Of a stretch of 64,000 bases of DNA, positions 9,320-17,348 are shown one piece after another; within the stretch, counting starts at the first letter, position 1, and each line of letters starts with the position of its first letter. The stretch covers positions 930,001 through 994,000 of the forward strand of contig NZ_JACFSK010000001.1 in assembly GCF_016100455.1 (NCBI RefSeq), read 5' to 3'. The notes under the pieces were generated by a model. That model worked only from the letters and a program-made list of their open reading frames with translations, searched no databases and had not been told where the DNA came from. The position numbers and the translations under genes were made by a program. Source of the stretch: Bartonella sp. M0283 (GTDB lineage: Bacteria; Pseudomonadota; Alphaproteobacteria; Rhizobiales; Rhizobiaceae).

Positions 9320-10483
9320 TCAAATATATTTTCTTAGCCAACCGATTGTCAGCTCATATAGGGCATCTTTGGCTTTTCCGACAAGTCCTGTCTCTTCAAC
9401 TTCATCGGCGGTAAAGACCGGCTTTTCGAGAAGAACAGTTTTATTTGCCAATATTTGCAATTTGCCGACCTCCACATCAGGCGATATAGGCGCGTCCAGA
9501 GGTCCATGATAAATGATCCTGGCTGATATGACCGGTTTCTTTTCAATATTCATCAAAATGTCGACAGGTTCCTTGACTGAAAGCGGGACAACCGGTTTTA
9601 CGCCACCAAAAACACGTGCGTAACCAACGACCACATCCTTTGAAAAAACCTGTTTGAATTCGAACGCATTCATTCCCCAGTTCAGTAATTTCGCGGCTTC
9701 GGTTGGCCTATCTTTTTCCTTTTTAATACCGTTTAAAACCAGAAAAAGTTGTCTGTTATTATTCTGGATAACTGAAGATGTGGAAAATCCTGAACTGTCA
9801 CTATAGGCATTTGCAAAGCCTTGAGCGCCGATATCCAATGCAAAAAGCGGATTTTTATTACGTTGGGTAATTCTGCTCCAGGTTATTTCCGGCTCGGAAT
9901 AAATTTTGAAATATTTCGGATAATGCGTCGCGATATATCGTGATAGTCTGACAATATCGCTGGCGTTGGTGTATTGGCCATTTTGCGGTAATCCGGTTGC
10001 ATTTACAAAATGGCTTGAGTTCAGCTCCAACTCTTTGGCCCGTTCGTTCATAAGGTCAGCAAATTTTTCTTCACTGCCGGAAATACCTTCTGCCAAAGCA
10101 ATTGCCGCGTCATTGCCGTTTACGATAATCATACCGCGCAGCAAATCGAGTACACTTATATCGCTATTTACCGGAGCAAACATTGTATTTGTGCGCGATG
10201 GTGCGCCTCCGGTTCTCCACGCATTAACGCTGATGTGAAAAAGCTGGTCTTCACGCAATGCACCACTATCGAGCAGATGAAAAACCACTTCCGCAGTCAT
10301 CAGCTTGGTGAGCGACGCTGGTTCGAATTTCGTGTGAGGGCTTTTCTGATAAAGTATCGACCCTGTCTCACCGTCGATCATGATCGCTTGTGTGGCTGAA
10401 ACTTCAAAATTTTGGCCAAAAGATTTCGACGTTACAAAAGCGAAAAAAATGGACAATAACAGTTTGACAATAGTTGAGCGCAT
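9320..10483 (-). CDS. dacA: D-alanyl-D-alanine carboxypeptidase family protein with degenerate active site
   Basis: Secreted penicillin-binding-protein homologue (peptidase S11 family). I choose the ATG at 10483 (387 residues), since a GGAG lies seven bases before it; the adjacent ATG at 10486 is possible. A signal peptide (residues 1-23) ends near KSFGQ. The first active-site motif is intact: SLTK at S57-K60. The second, normally SxN, reads NGN in IIVNGNDAAIAL. The third, normally KTG, is absent: where family members read GLKTG, this one has GFANAYSDSSGFS. The C-terminal PBP5-like beta domain is present. So the fold and the acyl-serine are kept, but the general catalytic set is not. It may be an inactive or altered carboxypeptidase. 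It lies between rlpA and tmk. Confidence 0.85.
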   Translation of the reverse strand: MRSTIVKLLLSIFFAFVTSKSFGQNFEVSATQAIMIDGETGSILYQKSPHTKFEPASLTKLMTAEVVFHLLDSGALREDQLFHISVNAWRTGGAPSRTNTMFAPVNSDISVLDLLRGMIIVNGNDAAIALAEGISGSEEKFADLMNERAKELELNSSHFVNATGLPQNGQYTNASDIVRLSRYIATHYPKYFKIYSEPEITWSRITQRNKNPLFALDIGAQGFANAYSDSSGFSTSSVIQNNNRQLFLVLNGIKKEKDRPTEAAKLLNWGMNAFEFKQVFSKDVVVGYARVFGGVKPVVPLSVKEPVDILMNIEKKPVISARIIYHGPLDAPISPDVEVGKLQILANKTVLLEKPVFTADEVEETGLVGKAKDALYELTIGWLRKYI

Positions 10484-10535
10484 CATTGATCTCCGTGATT
10501 TGTTTTCAGCACAAACCAGCGGTTCACTCAAGTGC

Positions 10536-11675
10536 TTAACGGACACTAGCAAAACTGAAAGCTTCACTCACACCTGTTGCCCAAGCCAGTTCAAGACCAT
10601 GATCCGGTGTTCCAACGGCTGCTTTTCCACGTCTTGCAGCCGACTTTACCCTTACTTTCGCAAAATCTTTTCCAACAGTTGTTTTTGCGCTCTCTTTCAT
10701 GTCGTTTTTGTCGGCCGGTTTTCCAGCTTTATTTGCAGAAGAGTCCTTCGAAACAGGAACAGATTTTAAATTGTCATTGTGATTGAGAACGGTATTGAAA
10801 ACGTCACCTTTAGAGTTCTTGAACGCCTGATCAGCAAAGGCCACCAATTGGGAGTTTTCCGGCTTGAAAGCAGGAAGAGGTCCAACGTCCGGTAAATTCG
10901 GGTAAGTCGTTCCAATTGTCGTCTGCTCATTAAATTGTGGAGCAGCTTCTATGTTGGAATTTTCCGATGCATTCTGTGTCGTCGGCAAATTAAGGTTTAC
11001 CCCGGCCATAGCGAGCAATGTCTCGGGAGTGATATTGCCTGGCTTGTAAGACGCCATAAGAAACTCGTTATCATTCCCTCCAATGGGAGCCCGCCCGACA
11101 TATTCCACTTTTACGTCAGCCAAACCGTCATCTTTATAATCGAGCATTGTTGCTGCTTGTTTAGAGAGGTCAATAACCCGGTCAGCGGCAAAAGGTCCCC
11201 TATCATTGACGCGAACAATTATGGAAGCGCCATTTTCGAGATTTGTTACACGTGCGTAACTCGGAAGAGGCATTGTCGGGTGGGCGGCCGTCAAATTATG
11301 CATATCATAAATTTCGCCATTCGCCGTCAAACGGCCGTTGAAAGCTGCCCCATACCATGAGGCACGACCGACTTTTTTATATGCCCGTTCGGCTGGTGAA
11401 AGATAAGCTACAGGCTTTGCAGTCTTGCCTTCTTCATAAAAGCTGTTTTCGGCCTGTACAGTTTTTTTATGATGCGATGTTGCAGGTTTTGCAACAGGTA
11501 TCACTGTATAGGCCTTGGTTTGGTTGCTTTCCGATTTGACAGGAGCTGTGTCTGCTACTTCTTTTGCATGATTGGCACATGCTGAAAGCATTATTGCAAC
11601 GACTGAAACAAATAAACCACGAGCAAAAACCTTGCTTTTGTCCTTTGTATTCTTTTCAACTTCTAACAGCATCAA
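10536..11675 (-). CDS. rlpA: RlpA-family septal-ring lytic transglycosylase lipoprotein
   Basis: A 379-residue envelope protein. A lipoprotein signal ends in the lipobox LSAC with the acylated cysteine near residue 33 (residue 32 if the second ATG is used). The double-psi beta-barrel RlpA domain spans roughly residues 100-190, with the hallmark GRASWYG, FNGRLTANGE, ARVTNLENG and RVNDRGPF segments. RlpA homologues cleave peptidoglycan strands or act in cell separation. No SPOR domain is evident in the C-terminal half, which is low in complexity and ends with basic residues. It is followed by the dacA-like gene 52 bases later, so both may act on cell-wall turnover. Confidence 0.9.
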   Translation of the reverse strand: MMLLEVEKNTKDKSKVFARGLFVSVVAIMLSACANHAKEVADTAPVKSESNQTKAYTVIPVAKPATSHHKKTVQAENSFYEEGKTAKPVAYLSPAERAYKKVGRASWYGAAFNGRLTANGEIYDMHNLTAAHPTMPLPSYARVTNLENGASIIVRVNDRGPFAADRVIDLSKQAATMLDYKDDGLADVKVEYVGRAPIGGNDNEFLMASYKPGNITPETLLAMAGVNLNLPTTQNASENSNIEAAPQFNEQTTIGTTYPNLPDVGPLPAFKPENSQLVAFADQAFKNSKGDVFNTVLNHNDNLKSVPVSKDSSANKAGKPADKNDMKESAKTTVGKDFAKVRVKSAARRGKAAVGTPDHGLELAWATGVSEAFSFASVR

Positions 11676-12068
11676 CTAACCCGTTTGATTTAACCATCAA
11701 TAAGAGAAGGTGACGTGAGGCGGTAATTAACCTTGCTATATATACCCACGTTCCCGAGCCTTATCGTGTTGGATAAGATTTCATGCCGTTTCGATTAACA
11801 CATCTTTAATAATTGTTTAAGAAGTGTATACGCTGCTTAGACTGCTTTCTTAAAATATCGTTAACAAACGCGTTTTTCCAATCCGGTCGCCCTTCTTGAT
11901 TTTGCAATACCTGCCAATGTGAAAACGAGGCTGACGGACAAGCGGATAGCTTATGGAAAATAGAATTTGGAAGTCTATCCCGACCAAATGGATTTAAAGC
12001 AAATAATTTTTTTATTCGGGAAAGAATGTAAATCAGACCAGCTCTATAAGACAAAGTCTTTGAGTAGC
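11676..12068. other. Intergenic region between rlpA and tRNA-Lys
   Basis: About 390 bases. An 82-codon minus-strand frame (12054-11806) has no homology I recognise and no good ribosome-binding site, so I do not call it. A TATATATA stretch near 11735 could be the -10 region of the rlpA promoter. Confidence 0.4.
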
Positions 12069-12144
12069 TGGTGAGCGCGCAGGGATTCGAACCCTGGACC
12101 TACTGATTAAAAGTCAGTTGCTCTACCGGCTGAGCTACGCGCTC
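12069..12144 (-). tRNA. tRNA-Lys (anticodon TTT)
   Basis: Read on the minus strand, this is a full 76-base cloverleaf including an encoded CCA. The acceptor arms GAGCGCG and CGCGCTC pair perfectly. The D-arm TAGCTCAGCCGGTAGAGC, the anticodon loop CTTTTAA (TTT) and the T-arm with GTTCGAAT are all canonical. Confidence 0.97.
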
Positions 12145-12181
12145 TTTCACTAAGGCATTTTACCTGATGAAAGTGGGGCGG

Positions 12182-12210
12182 AACATACGGGCGAGATCGC
12201 GTCAGGTCAA
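12182..12210 (-). promoter_or_regulatory. Promoter of tRNA-Lys
   Basis: On the minus strand TTGACC (12210-12205) and TATGTT (12187-12182) are separated by exactly 17 bases. A GC-rich discriminator (CCGCCCC) follows the -10, the pattern of stringently controlled stable-RNA promoters. The tRNA begins 38 bases after the -10. Confidence 0.65.
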
Positions 12211-12671
12211 CACCTTTTAGCAAAAAATTTTCAACTCGATTAAAAAATCTTGTTTTTTCCAACAAGACCACCCCACCGAAATACATATTTTTGCTGGTCA
12301 CTCGAACCAAACAAAGCGCGATCTTGTTTGACTTTTTAACGTACCGACAAACGACGATTGCCAATGAATATCTATTATAACGGAACAAAAAGGCAGTTTG
12401 ACCGGTTTCCGGTTTATCGTTTCAATGAAGCAAAAACGATATAACAAATTGGCTGTCGCGATGCAGATTGTTACAATCAGTCGATCATCGCCTAATTCAA
12501 TGTCTATTCTTGCGAATCGCACGCATCTGATTGCGGAGACTTTATGATGGGGAGCCGATCTGACACAGATTCTAATCGGCAGATAAATTAACTGATGGCT
12601 AACTGCTTGATATGGGCGGTAAAAAAGGATTACAAGGCACAATCAAAATTTTTGGAAATTAGGAGCTTGGT
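12211..12671. other. Intergenic region between tRNA-Lys and gpt
   Basis: About 460 bases with no supported gene; the minus-strand frames here and antisense to gpt are shadows. The gpt promoter should lie in the last 100 bases. No purine-riboswitch pattern was found. AGGAG at about 12660 is the gpt ribosome-binding site. Confidence 0.5.
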
Positions 12672-13169
12672 ATGTCGCTTCCGGATAAAGCTTTTCCCGT
12701 AAGCTGGGATCAATTTCACCGTGATGCTCGCGCCTTGGCGTGGCGCATTGCTGACCAGAAAAAGGAATGGCGTTCTATGGTTGCCATCACACGCGGCGGT
12801 TTGGTCCCCGCTGCTATCATCTGTCGTGAACTTGGAATTCGTCTTATAGAAACTGTATGCATTGCTTCTTATCACGATTACCGCCACCAATCGGAAATGG
12901 AAATACTTAAAGGAATTAGCGATAACGTCAAAGTTGATGATGGAGAAGGAGTTCTTGTTGTCGACGATTTGACGGATACTGGTAAAACAGCAAAAATCGT
13001 CCGCGACATGATACCGAAGGCCCATTTCGCAACAGTTTATGCAAAACCGAAAGGCCGTGCACTGATTGACACTTTTGTGACTGAAGTCAGTCAGGATACA
13101 TGGATCTATTTCCCGTGGGATATGGGATATGCGTTCCAAAAACCGATAGCTGATTCACATGCAGGTTAA
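12672..13169 (+). CDS. gpt: Xanthine-guanine phosphoribosyltransferase
   Basis: Purine-salvage enzyme converting guanine, xanthine and probably hypoxanthine to nucleotides with PRPP. The 165-residue length is typical. The PRPP-binding motif [11 protein letters not shown] is at about residues 96-106. The base-binding C-terminal region reads [14 protein letters not shown], which is the Gpt signature rather than that of Hpt. AGGAG lies eight bases before the ATG. It stands alone on the plus strand. Confidence 0.93.
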   Translation: MSLPDKAFPVSWDQFHRDARALAWRIADQKKEWRSMVAITRGGLVPAAIICRELGIRLIETVCIASYHDYRHQSEMEILKGISDNVKVDDGEGVLVVDDLTDTGKTAKIVRDMIPKAHFATVYAKPKGRALIDTFVTEVSQDTWIYFPWDMGYAFQKPIADSHAG

Positions 13170-13179
13170 TGGCAATCTT

Positions 13180-13204
13180 AAAAAGATTCGCCCTAAATCT
13201 TTTT
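13180..13204 (+). terminator. Possible terminator after gpt
   Basis: AAAAAGATT and AATCTTTTT form a 9-bp AT-rich stem around a 7-base loop, ending in T residues, starting 10 bases after the gpt stop. The low GC of the stem makes it a weak candidate. Confidence 0.45.
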
Positions 13205-13583
13205 AATCCGATTTGTATTTCAAATCACCTTGAGGGATTGACCCGTCATAAGTCACAAGCTCCAGAAAAAACAAATTCCGGGGCTTAATTTTTTGTGCGT
13301 TACAAAAAACTGCAGCTGACAGATAGTAAGAATGGGCATGTAGATCTATTTTAAAACCGGTTTGCTTAACGAATTGGGCTTTTTGAGAAAACCGTTAACG
13401 TGTTTTAAATTGGAAGAAAAACCGGTTTAGTGAAGTTGAGCACATACCTTCCCCCGGATAGTTCATTATTTTTCCGTTGGCACCGAACATATCCTCGCCA
13501 ATTGAGCATAGAAATTAATAGAACAATTGGCCAACGGAACCCGGTACCCGAACCTTCAAGCTGAAAATAGCTGATCATTCGAC
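13205..13583. other. Intergenic region between gpt and the octanucleotide repeat
   Basis: About 380 bases with no supported gene or RNA. A 90-codon minus-strand frame (13677-13405) begins within the tandem repeat and is an artefact of the stop-free repeat. Confidence 0.5.
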
Positions 13584-13675
13584 AGGCTTTGAGGCTTTGA
13601 GGCTTTGAGGCTTTGAGGCTTTGAGGCTTTGAGGCTTTGAGGCTTTGAGGCTTTGAGGCTTTGAGGCTTTGAGGC
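13584..13675. repeat. Tandem octanucleotide repeat (AGGCTTTG, 11.5 copies)
   Basis: Eleven perfect copies of AGGCTTTG plus a half copy, with no mismatch. It lies between the convergent gpt and ialB-family genes, about 55 bases beyond the ialB-family terminator. Perfect arrays with units of this length are prone to slipped-strand changes in copy number. No gene is seen to depend on it here. Confidence 0.97.
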
Positions 13676-13724
13676 AAACTCGGATTGGTTATCTATTGGT
13701 TAAATAATCTAACTTTTCAGGCAA

Positions 13725-13747
13725 AATAAAAGGCCGCAAGCGGCCTT
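13725..13747 (-). terminator. Rho-independent terminator of the ialB-family gene
   Basis: On the minus strand AAGGCCGC, a two-base loop and GCGGCCTT form a strong GC-rich stem followed by TTATTTT. It lies 26 bases after the stop codon of the ialB-family gene. Confidence 0.85.
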
Positions 13748-13773
13748 CCATTATTTGAATGAAGATTGAAGCA

Positions 13774-14388
13774 TCAATTGCCGGACTTGGCTTTTTCCTG
13801 TTCGGCGCGCATTTTATCTTCAAACTGTTTCTCCTTGGCTTGAACAGCTTTCTGGAGCTTCATCTGCTCAGCTTCAAAATCTTTTTCCTGCATACCCGGA
13901 CCGGTATAGGCAGCACTGAAACCGTCTAGCGAAATTTCAATCGGGTTAGGAGTGCCGCGGAAGTTGATGGTTGTTACCACCAATTTCTGACCGGTCTTCA
14001 TAGCATTGATGAGCTTGTCATCAAATGTATCATTAGCAATGCAGCTCGGGCCGTTGCAGATAACATAAGGTATCTTCTTCACAGGGCCATCACCGACCTG
14101 AATGTGAACGCCTTCAGGAATAAAACGGCCTGTCGGTACCTGAATACCGATACGCTTTTCGTTTTGCTTTCCTTTGACCTCAACCAAATTTACAGCCGTC
14201 AGCGGTTGTCCGGTGTTGGAAACAACGGTATTCATTGTGTTACAAACATCAACATCCTGTTGCTTGCTGCAAACCTTATACCACCCCTGAGGCATGCCCT
14301 GAGCATTGGCGGTGCTATGTGACGCAACGAGTAGAGCAGCAGCGCCAGCCAATGCGGAAATAGCAGCGTAGGTTCTTTTATGGGACAT
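13774..14388 (-). CDS. Invasion associated locus B (IalB) family protein
   Basis: A secreted protein of 204 residues starting MSHKRTYAAI. A Sec signal peptide of about 30 residues ends at the ANAQ motif. The IalB domain follows: GWYKVCSKQ near the mature start, the paired cysteines of the family (VCSKQQDVDVC and VICNGPSC), and RIGIQVPTG. The C-terminal 45 residues are highly charged and helical (many Glu, Lys and Gln), a probable coiled coil. IalB of Bartonella is linked to erythrocyte invasion, but family members are widespread in Rhizobiales that do not invade erythrocytes, so the role here is open. I reject a TTG start 27 bases upstream. A strong terminator follows. Confidence 0.88.
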   Translation of the reverse strand: MSHKRTYAAISALAGAAALLVASHSTANAQGMPQGWYKVCSKQQDVDVCNTMNTVVSNTGQPLTAVNLVEVKGKQNEKRIGIQVPTGRFIPEGVHIQVGDGPVKKIPYVICNGPSCIANDTFDDKLINAMKTGQKLVVTTINFRGTPNPIEISLDGFSAAYTGPGMQEKDFEAEQMKLQKAVQAKEKQFEDKMRAEQEKAKSGN

Positions 14389-14719
14389 GATCAGGCAAAT
14401 CCTTTCAATGCGCAAAAAAATAATCCCGAAAGGTAAATATCAACCTCTATAATGACAGCTCTACGCAGAATTAGGGCAACAGGATGACGTTTCCTTCCTT
14501 TACAGCCGCATTTACACAAGATTAATCAAAAAATCCAGCGTTAGAAGCGAACAAATTATAAATTGCACCGATCTTTGTGTTTTTCCAATCACACTCCATT
14601 TCATGAACAACGGTTAAAAATGGCATTTTTTCTTGTAATTGATTATAAATCCCAACCAAATAGTCGCTGGCAGGTTAAAACTGGGCGAATCGGAAATATT
14701 CGGCTCCCAAGGGTTTCAC
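14389..14719. other. Intergenic region between divergent ialB-family and yejA-like genes
   Basis: About 330 bases that must hold both promoters. A TATAAT-like element is near 14448 (TATAGA when read on the minus strand). No further gene is seen. Confidence 0.4.
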
Positions 14720-16537
14720 ATGAACATTGTCTATAAACTCGGTTTGTTCTTTATGATTCTCTGTTTGAGTTTCGGGCAAAATTGTCAGGCAAACGAAAAC
14801 GGAATAGCAATGCACGGAACGCCTGCTTTAGGTGCCGGTTTCGATCACTTTCCCTATGCCAATCCTGATGCTCCCAAAGGTGGCAAGATCACTTACGGAG
14901 TGGTCGGTACATTTGACGGTCTTAATCCTTTTGTTATTCGCAGTTTCCGGACAACCGCGCGCGGTTTATTTGCCGACGAGCAATTTGGTGGTCTCGTTTA
15001 CGAAAGTTTGATGGTTCGTACACGTGATGAACCCTTTACGCTTTACGGTCTAATTGCGGATAACGTTATTTTGAATGACGATCGTACCGAAATCATATTC
15101 CATCTCAATCCCAAGGCCAGATTTTCTGACGGTACGGCAATTACGGCCGAGGATGTTTTATTTACAGTCGATCTTTTAAAAAATAAGGGCAGACCACCTT
15201 TCGACCGCTATATGAAGCGCATCGAACATATTGAAAAGCTTGATGAGCAGACTGTAAAAATGGAATTTCCACATTCGAAAGATCGTGAATTTCCTTTTAT
15301 TCTGGCAAGCAGCATGCCTGTTCTTCCCAAACATGCAATTGACGTAGAAAATTTTGAAAAAAATGGTCTCACCCCTATTCCGGGAAGCGGCCCCTATATT
15401 ATCTCGCATATTGATGCAGGCGAGCGCATCATTTACGAACGTGACCCCAATTATTGGGGGAGAGATTTGGCGGTAAATCGCGGTTTGAACAACTTTGATA
15501 CCGTGCAGATCGAATATTTCCGTAATGATAATACCCGTTTCGAGGCTTTCAAAAAGGGGATTTTGGACGTTTTTCTTGAGGAACCGGCCAATCCGAACCG
15601 CTGGCGTTTATCTTACAATTTTCCAGCTGTGCGTCATGGCGACGTTATCAAAGAAAGTTTCAAGAAAGGAACACCGGCCGATATGATTGGCTTCGTGTTC
15701 AATACCAGAAAGCCTATTTTTAAAGATAGAAAGGTAAGGCAGGCACTTTCACTTGTGTTCGACTTTGAATGGGTCAATCATAATCTTTTCAACGATGTTT
15801 ATAGCCGTACGGAAGGTTTCTGGTGTGGTTCAACACTTTCTGCCGTTGGACGGCCGGCGTCAGACAAAGAAAAACAACTTTTAAGTCCCTACCCTGACGC
15901 CGTTTTACCCGAGGTCATGGACGGAACATGGCATAATATAAAAACCGACGGTTCCGGCATTGATCGGGCCTCTGCAGAAAAAGCCTGGCAGTTATTGCGG
16001 GAAGCGGGCTATAAACTGCAAAATCAGCAAGCAATTGGCCCGGACGGTCAACCGCTTCACTTTGAAATTATGACCCAGTCGTTGGAAGAGGAAAAAATTG
16101 CACTTGCCTATCAGCGTTCACTTGAGAGAATTGGTGTCAAGGTGGACGTGCGAACAGTTGATGATACACAATATCAAAACCGGTTAACCTCTTTTGACTA
16201 CGACATGATCGTCGGGAAATTAAAAGCGTCACTCTCGCCCGGTAATGAGCAGCTTAATCGTTGGGGCTCTTCTTCCCGCGACCTTGAAGGTAGTTTCAAT
16301 TTTGCAGGAACATCCGATCCGGCAATTGATGCTATGATTTCAGCATTGCTCAATGCCCGCTCGAATGAAGATTTTACGGCAGCCGTCAGAGCTCTTGATC
16401 GTTTACTCATCTCGGGGAGTTACTATCTTCCGCTTTATCATTTGCCTGACCAATGGGTTGCACATTGGTCGCGTATAGAATATCCGGCCTATACCCCGCT
16501 TTATGGATATCGCTTGCCGGCCTGGTGGCATCGCTAA
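14720..16537 (+). CDS. Extracellular solute-binding protein, family 5 (YejA-like)
   Basis: Periplasmic peptide-binding protein of about 605 residues. The ATG at 14720 follows AAGGG and opens a signal peptide of about 25 residues. The mature part begins with HGTPALGAGFDHFPYANPDAPKGG (read here in two parts: HGTPALGAGFDHF and PYANPDAPKGG), the characteristic N-terminus of the YejA/MppA subgroup. Homologues feed the YejBEF importer for peptides, including microcin C. No permease or ATPase gene for it lies nearby, so it either serves a transporter encoded elsewhere or is an orphan. A DsbA-family gene follows after 12 bases, perhaps in the same transcript. Confidence 0.88.
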   Translation: MNIVYKLGLFFMILCLSFGQNCQANENGIAMHGTPALGAGFDHFPYANPDAPKGGKITYGVVGTFDGLNPFVIRSFRTTARGLFADEQFGGLVYESLMVRTRDEPFTLYGLIADNVILNDDRTEIIFHLNPKARFSDGTAITAEDVLFTVDLLKNKGRPPFDRYMKRIEHIEKLDEQTVKMEFPHSKDREFPFILASSMPVLPKHAIDVENFEKNGLTPIPGSGPYIISHIDAGERIIYERDPNYWGRDLAVNRGLNNFDTVQIEYFRNDNTRFEAFKKGILDVFLEEPANPNRWRLSYNFPAVRHGDVIKESFKKGTPADMIGFVFNTRKPIFKDRKVRQALSLVFDFEWVNHNLFNDVYSRTEGFWCGSTLSAVGRPASDKEKQLLSPYPDAVLPEVMDGTWHNIKTDGSGIDRASAEKAWQLLREAGYKLQNQQAIGPDGQPLHFEIMTQSLEEEKIALAYQRSLERIGVKVDVRTVDDTQYQNRLTSFDYDMIVGKLKASLSPGNEQLNRWGSSSRDLEGSFNFAGTSDPAIDAMISALLNARSNEDFTAAVRALDRLLISGSYYLPLYHLPDQWVAHWSRIEYPAYTPLYGYRLPAWWHR

Positions 16538-16549
16538 AGGAAAAATACA

Positions 16550-17224
16550 GTGAGTTCTCCAACAATTTATATCAATATGATCTCGGATCTCGTTTGCCCT
16601 TGGTGTTTCATTGGACGTAAGAGACTTTTCAAAGCAATAGCAGCACTACCGGAAATCACGATAATACTATCATGGACGCCATTCCAACTTTATCCGAATA
16701 TGAAGCCGGAAGGTATCCCCTATCCAATTCATATGAAGAAAGTTCTAGGCAACCAGAACACAATTGACGAAACCGAACGGACATTAATCGACCTCGGTAA
16801 ACAAGAAGATATCGAATTCGATTTTGCCGCTATCAAAACCGAGCCTAATTCTCTTGATGGCCACCGCGTGGTTTATTGGGCGTCTCAGGACAAAAAAGGT
16901 ATACAGGAGAAGCTCATTGCCGAACTTTTTTCCCGCTTTTTTGAACAAGGGCAGAATATTGGTGATCACGCTATATTGGTTGACGCAGCAAAAAGCGTAG
17001 GAATGCGTTCCGACGTTGTCGAAAAATTGCTTGAGACGGATATTGATAAAGATACCATCAAACAGGACAGCGCTCATTCCTATTATATCGGTGTACGTGG
17101 TGTGCCATCATTTATTATCGACAAAAAATATGTGGTCATGGGCGCGCAACCAACCGAGGTATTAATCGACACTATTGAACAAATTGCCGACGGCTATGAA
17201 CCGGGCGCAAGCGAAGATCGCTAA
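16550..17224 (+). CDS. DsbA-family oxidoreductase (FrnE-like)
   Basis: A 224-residue thioredoxin-fold protein of the DsbA/2-hydroxychromene-2-carboxylate isomerase group. It starts at GTG with AAAGG upstream. The redox motif CPWC is at C16-C19 in ISDLVCPWCFIGRKR, and the cis-proline loop is GVRGVPSFII. There is no signal peptide, so it should be cytoplasmic, unlike DsbA itself. FrnE of Deinococcus is a cytosolic disulfide isomerase of this kind; the substrate here is unknown. It lies 12 bases after the solute-binding protein gene. Confidence 0.88.
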   Translation: MSSPTIYINMISDLVCPWCFIGRKRLFKAIAALPEITIILSWTPFQLYPNMKPEGIPYPIHMKKVLGNQNTIDETERTLIDLGKQEDIEFDFAAIKTEPNSLDGHRVVYWASQDKKGIQEKLIAELFSRFFEQGQNIGDHAILVDAAKSVGMRSDVVEKLLETDIDKDTIKQDSAHSYYIGVRGVPSFIIDKKYVVMGAQPTEVLIDTIEQIADGYEPGASEDR

Positions 17225-17348
17225 CATAGGGTTCAGTTGTAATCCCACAAGTCGTTTTAATCAAATAAAATTCAAAAAACGTTTTAATGCGTGATCAACA
17301 GCACCGGTAAATCACGGTCGGAATAGCTTACGAATGAAGACGCAAAGT

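Noticed and set aside
11806..12054. An 82-codon minus-strand gene between rlpA and tRNA-Lys
   Set aside because: No ribosome-binding site, no recognisable domain, and codon use unlike the neighbours.
12560..12671. Purine riboswitch before gpt
   Set aside because: No three-way-junction pattern or conserved loop sequences are visible, and such riboswitches are rare in this class.
13584..13675. CRISPR array
   Set aside because: The units are directly adjacent octamers with no spacers, and no cas genes are nearby.
13405..13677. A 90-codon minus-strand frame that begins with repeated QSLKASKP units, as a phase-variable gene
   Set aside because: The repeat simply contains no stop codons. There is no ribosome-binding site, the part after the repeat resembles no protein I know, and the frame overlaps no promoter-like sequence.
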